From the NCBI GenBank assembly GCA_002353485.1, contig DEJS01000001.1, positions 1 through 9,300 of the forward strand: DNA of 9,300 bases. Reading direction: 5' to 3'. Under the pieces are notes generated by a model. That model saw only the letters and a program-made list of their open reading frames with translations. It was not told the origin of the DNA and made no database searches. This DNA comes from Prevotella sp. UBA2742 (GTDB taxonomy: Bacteria > Bacteroidota > Bacteroidia > Bacteroidales > Bacteroidaceae). The stretch's first letter is position 1. Each line of letters starts with the position of its first letter. Shown one piece after another: positions 6,165 through 9,300 of the stretch. The translations under genes were made by a program, and so were the position numbers.

Positions 6165-6171
6165 AGGAGGT
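6165..6171 (+). promoter_or_regulatory. Perfect Shine-Dalgarno sequence of raiA/hpf
   Basis: AGGAGGT ends four bases before the ATG at 6176 (five bases between AGGAGG and ATG), an optimal complement to the 16S 3' end. It is the only full Shine-Dalgarno sequence in the window. The rpsU, tuf, rplK and xerC starts show none, and secE has only AAGGA. In this phylum the anti-Shine-Dalgarno is normally masked, so its presence here is likely functional. Confidence 0.8.
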
Positions 6172-6175
6172 AATT

Positions 6176-6475
6176 ATGGAAATCAAGATTCAGTCGATTC
6201 ACTTCGACGCTACCGAGAAGTTGCAGGCGTTCATCGACAAGAAGGTCGCCAAGTTGGAAAAAACATTTGAAGATATCCAAAAGGTAGAGGTACAGTGCAA
6301 GGTGGTGAAGCCTGCTACTGCACAAAACAAGGAAGTCAGCCTGACAGTAACTGTTCCTGGCTCTACGCTTTTCGTTGAGAAAGTGAGTGACACTTTCGAG
6401 GAAAGTACCGACCTTTGTGTGGACTCTATGCGCGTTCAACTCCAAAAATTCAAGGAAAAATTGCGCAATAGATAA
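6176..6475 (+). CDS. hpf: Ribosome hibernation factor, short HPF/RaiA type
   Basis: This 99-residue protein is a short-form HPF/RaiA (YfiA) family member. These bind the 30S decoding region during slow growth or stress and block mRNA and tRNA, keeping idle ribosomes intact. The family pattern is visible: IKIQSIHFDATEKLQAFIDKKVAKLEK at residues 3-29, alternating strands VEVQCKVVKP and KEVSLTVTVPGSTLFVEK, then a second amphipathic helix with basic residues at its end (VQLQKFKEKLRNR). There is no C-terminal dimerisation domain of the long-form type. It lies 40 bases after the recombinase stop without a visible promoter, so read-through from upstream is likely. Its perfect Shine-Dalgarno is exceptional here. 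The gene ends about 18 bases before the promoter of the tRNA-tuf unit. Confidence 0.93.
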   Translation: MEIKIQSIHFDATEKLQAFIDKKVAKLEKTFEDIQKVEVQCKVVKPATAQNKEVSLTVTVPGSTLFVEKVSDTFEESTDLCVDSMRVQLQKFKEKLRNR

Positions 6476-6492
6476 AAAAAAGCCCGAAAAGT

Positions 6493-6523
6493 TTTGGTAA
6501 TTCAAAAATAATGCCTACCTTTG
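6493..6523 (+). promoter_or_regulatory. Promoter of the tRNA-tuf unit
   Basis: TTTG at 6493-6496, exactly 19 bases, then TACCTTTG at 6516-6523: this is a perfect match to the Bacteroidota housekeeping promoter, as expected ahead of tRNAs and EF-Tu. Transcription would start near 6530, inside or just before the leader hairpin. Confidence 0.88.
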
Positions 6524-6567
6524 CATCCGCTTTCCGATAGTAAGACTCCAAATCGGTTAGCGGATGC
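6523..6567 (+). repeat. Nested inverted repeat at the start of the tRNA-tuf transcript
   Basis: GCATCCGC at 6523-6530 is the exact reverse complement of GCGGATGC at 6560-6567, and inside it CCGAT at 6534-6538 pairs with ATCGG at 6552-6556. The last bases of the outer repeat can alternatively form GCTTG/CAAGC (6566-6570 with 6576-6580), which would also pull in the first two bases of tRNA-Thr. The outer left arm overlaps the promoter's final G and may be only partly transcribed, so the inner stem is the surer RNA structure. No T-run follows it, so it is not a terminator. Confidence 0.5.
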
Positions 6568-6578
6568 TTGAGTAGCAA

Positions 6579-6652
6579 GCCTCTTTAGCTCAGTTGGCCA
6601 GAGCACGTGATTTGTAATCTCGGGGTCGTTGGTTCGAATCCGACAAGAGGCT
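6579..6652 (+). tRNA. tRNA-Thr (anticodon UGU)
   Basis: A complete cloverleaf can be drawn by eye. The acceptor stem is GCCTCTT with AAGAGGC (7 bp). The D stem is GCTC with GAGC. The anticodon loop TTTGTAA has TGT at 6613-6615, and the T arm is GTTGG-TTCGAAT-CCGAC. The discriminator is T6652 and CCA is not encoded. It reads ACA threonine codons. The anticodon stem has one T-T mismatch (6608 with 6620). It is first in the four-tRNA cluster ahead of tuf. Confidence 0.95.
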
Positions 6653-6680
6653 CGAGGCTAGAGTGAGGCAAAAACATTGA

Positions 6681-6763
6681 GGGTGGTTTCCAGAGCGGCC
6701 AAATGGGGCAGACTGTAAATCTGTTGTCTTTCGACTTCGGTGGTTCGAATCCATCACCACCCA
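6681..6763 (+). tRNA. tRNA-Tyr (anticodon GUA)
   Basis: The acceptor stem GGGTGGT pairs fully with ACCACCC. The anticodon loop CTGTAAA has GTA at 6715-6717. The gene is 83 bases long, with the extended variable arm expected of class II tyrosine tRNAs, and the T loop is TTCGAAT. The discriminator is A6763, normal for tyrosine, and CCA is not encoded. Confidence 0.95.
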
Positions 6764-6794
6764 CTCCTTGAAGAGGAAGTTTCAATGTTGAATT

Positions 6795-6867
6795 GCGGAA
6801 ATAGCTCAGTTGATAGAGCACTAGCCTTCCAAGCTGGGGGTCGCGGGTTTGAGCCCCGTTTTCCGCT
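6795..6867 (+). tRNA. tRNA-Gly (anticodon UCC)
   Basis: The acceptor stem GCGGAAA pairs with TTTCCGC. The anticodon stem is CTAGC/GCTGG, with TCC at 6828-6830 in the loop CTTCCAA. The T arm GCGGG-TTTGAGC-CCCGT has T instead of the near-universal C at position 56, and the D loop AGTTGATA has A instead of G at position 19, so the 19-56 tertiary pair is A-U here. The discriminator is T6867 and CCA is not encoded. It reads GGA glycine codons, and GGG by wobble. Confidence 0.94.
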
Positions 6868-6873
6868 CATCTC

Positions 6874-6945
<72 letters not shown>

Positions 6946-7010
6946 CAAAAACGAAAGAGAAAACGATTTAAATCGGATAATTCATTTTAAAACAATAAAA
7001 AACAACAGCT

Positions 7011-8195
7011 ATGGCTAAAGAACAATTTGTGCGCACCAAACCGCACGTTAACATTGGTACGATTGGTCACGTTGACCATGGTAAGACTACTCTGACCGCC
7101 GCCATCACTACTGTGCTGGCTAAGCAGGGTCTTTCTGAGGTTAAGTCTTTCGACCAGATTGACAATGCTCCTGAGGAGAAGGAGCGTGGTATCACTATCA
7201 ACACTGCACACGTTGAGTATGAGACTGCTAAGCGTCACTATGCTCACGTAGACTGCCCGGGACACGCCGACTATGTGAAGAACATGGTAACTGGTGCTGC
7301 TCAGATGGACGGTGCTATCCTCGTAGTTGCTGCAACTGACGGTCCTATGCCTCAGACACGTGAGCACGTTCTGCTCGCTCGTCAGGTAAACGTTCCCCGT
7401 CTGGTTGTGTTCCTGAACAAGTGCGATATGGTTGAGGATGAGGAGATGCTGGAGCTTGTTGAGATGGAGGTCCGCGAGATTCTGGAGCAGTATGAGTTCG
7501 AGGATGATACTCCTATCATTCGTGGTTCTGCCCTCGGTGCTCTGAACGGCGTTGAGAAGTGGGAGCAGAAGGTGATGGAGCTCATGGACACCTGCGACAC
7601 TTGGATTCAGGAGCCTCCGCGCGCTACCGACAAACCCTTCCTGATGCCTGTTGAGGACGTGTTCTCTATCACTGGTCGTGGTACTGTTGCTACCGGCCGT
7701 ATCGAGACTGGTGTCATCCACGTTGGTGACGAAGTTGAACTGCTCGGTCTGGGTGAGGACAAGAAGTCGGTTGTTACCGGTGTTGAGATGTTCCGTAAGA
7801 TCCTTGACGAGGGTCAGGCTGGTGATAACGTAGGTCTGCTGCTCCGCGGTATCGACAAGAACGAGATCAAGCGTGGTATGGTGCTCTGCCATCCGGGTCA
7901 GATCAAGCCCTTCAAGAAGTTCAAGGCTTCTATCTATGTCCTGAAGAAGGAAGAGGGTGGTCGTCACACTCCGTTCGGCAACAAGTATCGTCCCCAGTTC
8001 TACCTCCGCACCATGGACTGCACAGGTGAGATTACTCTCCCCGCAGGTGTTGAGATGGTAATGCCTGGTGATAACGTAGAGATCACCGTTGAGCTCATCT
8101 ATGCTGTTGCTCTGAACAAGGGTCTGCGTTTCGCTATCCGTGAAGGTGGCCGCACCGTTGGTTCTGGTCAGATCACTGAGGTGTTCGAAGACTAA
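7011..8195 (+). CDS. tuf: Elongation factor Tu
   Basis: EF-Tu is the GTPase that delivers aminoacyl-tRNA to the ribosomal A site. All nucleotide-binding motifs are intact: G1 GHVDHGKT at 19-26, the switch I threonine in GITINTAHVEY, G3 DCPGH at 81-85 (H85 is the catalytic histidine, equivalent to E. coli H84), G4 NKCD at 136-139, and G5 SAL at 173-175. The G domain is followed by two beta-barrel domains, for a normal length of 394 residues. Codon use is strongly biased and regular, as expected of a highly expressed gene. It lies in one unit with four tRNAs under the promoter near 6493, which links production of EF-Tu and its tRNA partners. I saw no separate tuf promoter in the 65 bases after the last tRNA. 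The ATG has an A-rich upstream stretch without a Shine-Dalgarno sequence. Confidence 0.98.
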   Translation: MAKEQFVRTKPHVNIGTIGHVDHGKTTLTAAITTVLAKQGLSEVKSFDQIDNAPEEKERGITINTAHVEYETAKRHYAHVDCPGHADYVKNMVTGAAQMDGAILVVAATDGPMPQTREHVLLARQVNVPRLVVFLNKCDMVEDEEMLELVEMEVREILEQYEFEDDTPIIRGSALGALNGVEKWEQKVMELMDTCDTWIQEPPRATDKPFLMPVEDVFSITGRGTVATGRIETGVIHVGDEVELLGLGEDKKSVVTGVEMFRKILDEGQAGDNVGLLLRGIDKNEIKRGMVLCHPGQIKPFKKFKASIYVLKKEEGGRHTPFGNKYRPQFYLRTMDCTGEITLPAGVEMVMPGDNVEITVELIYAVALNKGLRFAIREGGRTVGSGQITEVFED

Positions 8196-8240
8196 TTAGT
8201 CTGCTGGTATTAACTGGATAGACTGGTTACTAAAATAACC

Positions 8241-8274
8241 AAGCCCCCGCGCTAAGACGGGCGGGGGCTTCTCT
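8241..8274 (+). terminator. Hairpin terminator or attenuator after tuf
   Basis: AAGCCCCCGC at 8241-8250 pairs perfectly over 10 bp with GCGGGGGCTT at 8261-8270, with a 10-base loop. The following TTCTCT is a poor U-tract, so termination is probably partial. That would let some transcription continue into tRNA-Trp, secE and nusG while reducing their level below that of tuf. tRNA-Trp starts only four bases after the hairpin region. Confidence 0.7.
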
Positions 8275-8347
8275 ACGGGAATAGCTCAGTTGGTAGAGCA
8301 TCGGTCTCCAAAACCGAGGGTCGTGGGTTCGAGTCCTCCTTCCCGTG
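8275..8347 (+). tRNA. tRNA-Trp (anticodon CCA)
   Basis: The acceptor stem ACGGGAA pairs with TTCCCGT. The anticodon stem is TCGGT/ACCGA, with CCA at 8308-8310 in the loop CTCCAAA. The D loop AGTTGGTA has the normal GG. The discriminator is G8347, the tryptophan identity base, and the 3' CCA is not encoded. It lies between tuf and secE, a placement shared by many bacteria, and was probably cut out of the same precursor as the secE mRNA. Confidence 0.95.
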
Positions 8348-8364
8348 CTAAAAAGGAATATATT

Positions 8365-8562
8365 ATGAAGATAATTAAGACATTCATCAATTATTGCAAG
8401 GCCTGTTACGAAGAGCTTGCTCATAAGGTGACATGGCCGTCTCGCAAGGAACTGACTCAAAGTGCTGTTGTAGTACTGTCGGCCTCGCTGATAATTGCAA
8501 TTGTGGTATGGCTGATGGACGTGGTGTTCAAGGCTGTTATGAGTTCAATTTATCCTAATTAA
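8365..8562 (+). CDS. secE: Preprotein translocase subunit SecE
   Basis: SecE is the small clamp subunit that holds together the SecYEG protein-export channel in the inner membrane. The 65-residue protein has the conserved amphipathic motif EELAHKVTWPSRKEL at 16-30, followed by a single membrane helix at about 33-57. This is the short one-helix form found in most bacteria, unlike the three-helix E. coli protein. The open frame runs back to 8290 through tRNA-Trp, but the true start is the ATG at 8365, 17 bases after the tRNA, preceded by AAAAGGA as a modest Shine-Dalgarno. nusG follows after 18 bases, and secE-nusG is one of the most conserved gene pairs in bacteria. Confidence 0.95.
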   Translation: MKIIKTFINYCKACYEELAHKVTWPSRKELTQSAVVVLSASLIIAIVVWLMDVVFKAVMSSIYPN

Positions 8563-8580
8563 TAGACAATCATAGAGACG

Positions 8581-9126
8581 ATGTCGGATTCAGGAATGAA
8601 GTGGTACGTATTGCGTGCCGTCAGTGGAAAAGAAGGTAAGGTAAAAGAGTATATCGATGCTGCCAAAAAGCATAATGATGTACTGGAAACTCATGTTGGT
8701 GAGGTTCTGTTGCCTACTGAAAGATATGCCACTCTTCAAAATGGAAAACGCGTCGTTAAAGAGAAACTCTTTCTTCCTGGTTACGTTTTAGTACAGGCAA
8801 TTCTTCAAGGCGAGGTAGCACATATGCTACGTTTTATTCCTAATGTGTTAGGATTCCTTGGAGGCATGGACAACCCTCAGGTGGTACGCCAGTCGGAGAT
8901 TAATCGTATCTTGGGAACTGCTGAAGAAACTACCATTGAAAGTGCTGAGATTAATATACCTTATCAGGTTGATGAAACCGTTAAGGTTATTGATGGTCCT
9001 TTCAGTGGCTTTAATGGTGTTATAGAAGAGGTGAACACTGAGAAGCGAAAGCTGAAGGTGATGGTAAAGATATTCGGAAGAAAGACTCCTTTGGAGTTGT
9101 CGTTTACACAAGTAGAAAAAGAATAG
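8581..9126 (+). CDS. nusG: Transcription termination/antitermination factor NusG
   Basis: This 181-residue protein has the two NusG domains. The NGN domain, about residues 6-112, begins KWYVLRAVSGKEGKVKEYI and contains EKLFLPGYVLVQ at 61-72; it binds RNA polymerase at the clamp. The KOW domain, about 131-180, contains VKVIDGPFSGFNGVIEEV and KIFGRKTPLELSFTQVEK; it contacts ribosomal S10 or Rho. The length is that of the housekeeping factor, and it is next to secE and rplK, so it is not one of the NusG-like UpxY regulators of capsule loci found in this order. The first ATG gives MSDSGMKWYV, and the internal ATG at codon 6 is a possible alternative. Codons in secE and nusG are visibly more AT-rich than in tuf. 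Confidence 0.97.
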   Translation: MSDSGMKWYVLRAVSGKEGKVKEYIDAAKKHNDVLETHVGEVLLPTERYATLQNGKRVVKEKLFLPGYVLVQAILQGEVAHMLRFIPNVLGFLGGMDNPQVVRQSEINRILGTAEETTIESAEINIPYQVDETVKVIDGPFSGFNGVIEEVNTEKRKLKVMVKIFGRKTPLELSFTQVEKE

Positions 9127-9219
9127 GGCATAATGTTACGGTATGTCCGTTCTATATACGGTCTGGAGAGGCTTCCACTCTTAGGACTTATATAAAACAA
9201 TAATAACAATAAAACAGAA

Positions 9220-9300
9220 ATGGCTAAAGAAGTTGCTGGATTAATCAAATTGCAGATTAAAGGTGGCGCTGCGAATCCCTCACCCCCCGTTGGACCTGCA
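9220..9300 (+). CDS. rplK: 50S ribosomal protein L11, N-terminal part
   Basis: The ATG at 9220 opens a frame of 27 codons to the window edge: MAKEVAGLIKLQIKGGAANPSPPVGPA, with GGAANPSPPVGPA being the L11 (uL11) signature of the rRNA-binding, stringent-response-linked N-terminal domain. L11 forms the GTPase-associated centre that contacts EF-Tu and EF-G. It starts 93 bases after nusG, the usual position. The ATG has an A-rich upstream stretch with no Shine-Dalgarno. Two small hairpins in the gap (CCGT 9147-9150 with ACGG 9158-9161, TGGA 9164-9167 with TCCA 9174-9177) lie where other bacteria carry the L1 feedback site of the rplK-rplA operon. Confidence 0.96.
   Translation, partial: MAKEVAGLIKLQIKGGAANPSPPVGPA

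Noticed and set aside
8290..8364. Extended N-terminus for secE
   Set aside because: The extra codons are the tRNA-Trp gene read as protein. The ATG at 8365 gives a normal SecE.
8581..9126. UpxY-type capsule antiterminator
   Set aside because: It is the standard-length NusG, flanked by secE and rplK, with no polysaccharide genes nearby.

Overview
The window is ordinary chromosomal DNA from a member of the Bacteroidota, most likely order Bacteroidales. A Prevotella-like genus is my guess from protein resemblance and gene order, and no rRNA is present to confirm it. Three things point there. Several genes are preceded by the Bacteroidota promoter type (TTTG or TTG about 19-20 bases before TAnnTTTG). 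Almost all genes lack a Shine-Dalgarno sequence. The order rpsU - xer recombinase - raiA/hpf - tRNA cluster - tuf - tRNA-Trp - secE - nusG - rplK is familiar from that order. None of the five tRNA genes encodes its 3' CCA.

Left part, minus strand: the start of rpsI (S9) lies at the left edge, behind rplM (L13). rplM has its own promoter and an unusually long leader of about 235 nt that can fold. To its right are a small lipoprotein of unknown function and a MATE-family efflux pump, which may form one unit.

Middle (about 2840-3260): a 420-base divergent intergenic region. It holds phased 11-bp repeats in both orientations, a strong plus-strand terminator with no annotated gene ahead of it, and three good TAnnTTTG boxes. 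On the plus strand follow a TSCPD-domain small protein and a sodium-coupled serine/threonine transporter (SstT).

Right part, plus strand: rpsU and the Xer recombinase each have their own promoter. The ribosome-hibernation gene raiA/hpf is next, with no separate promoter seen, and it alone in the window has a perfect AGGAGG. A textbook promoter then starts a mixed tRNA/mRNA unit: tRNA-Thr(UGU), tRNA-Tyr, tRNA-Gly, tRNA-Thr(GGU) and tuf. An imperfect terminator follows tuf, and then tRNA-Trp, secE, nusG and the beginning of rplK. Most of the content serves translation: ribosomal proteins, tRNAs, EF-Tu, hibernation, and transcription-translation coupling through NusG.

I found no phage, insertion sequence, CRISPR array or defence system, and no gene cluster that looks like a new multi-gene system. 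The points worth a second look are regulatory or RNA-level: the repeat-plus-terminator locus near 2885-3030, the rplM leader, the Shine-Dalgarno sequence of raiA, and a swapped tertiary base pair in tRNA-Gly.
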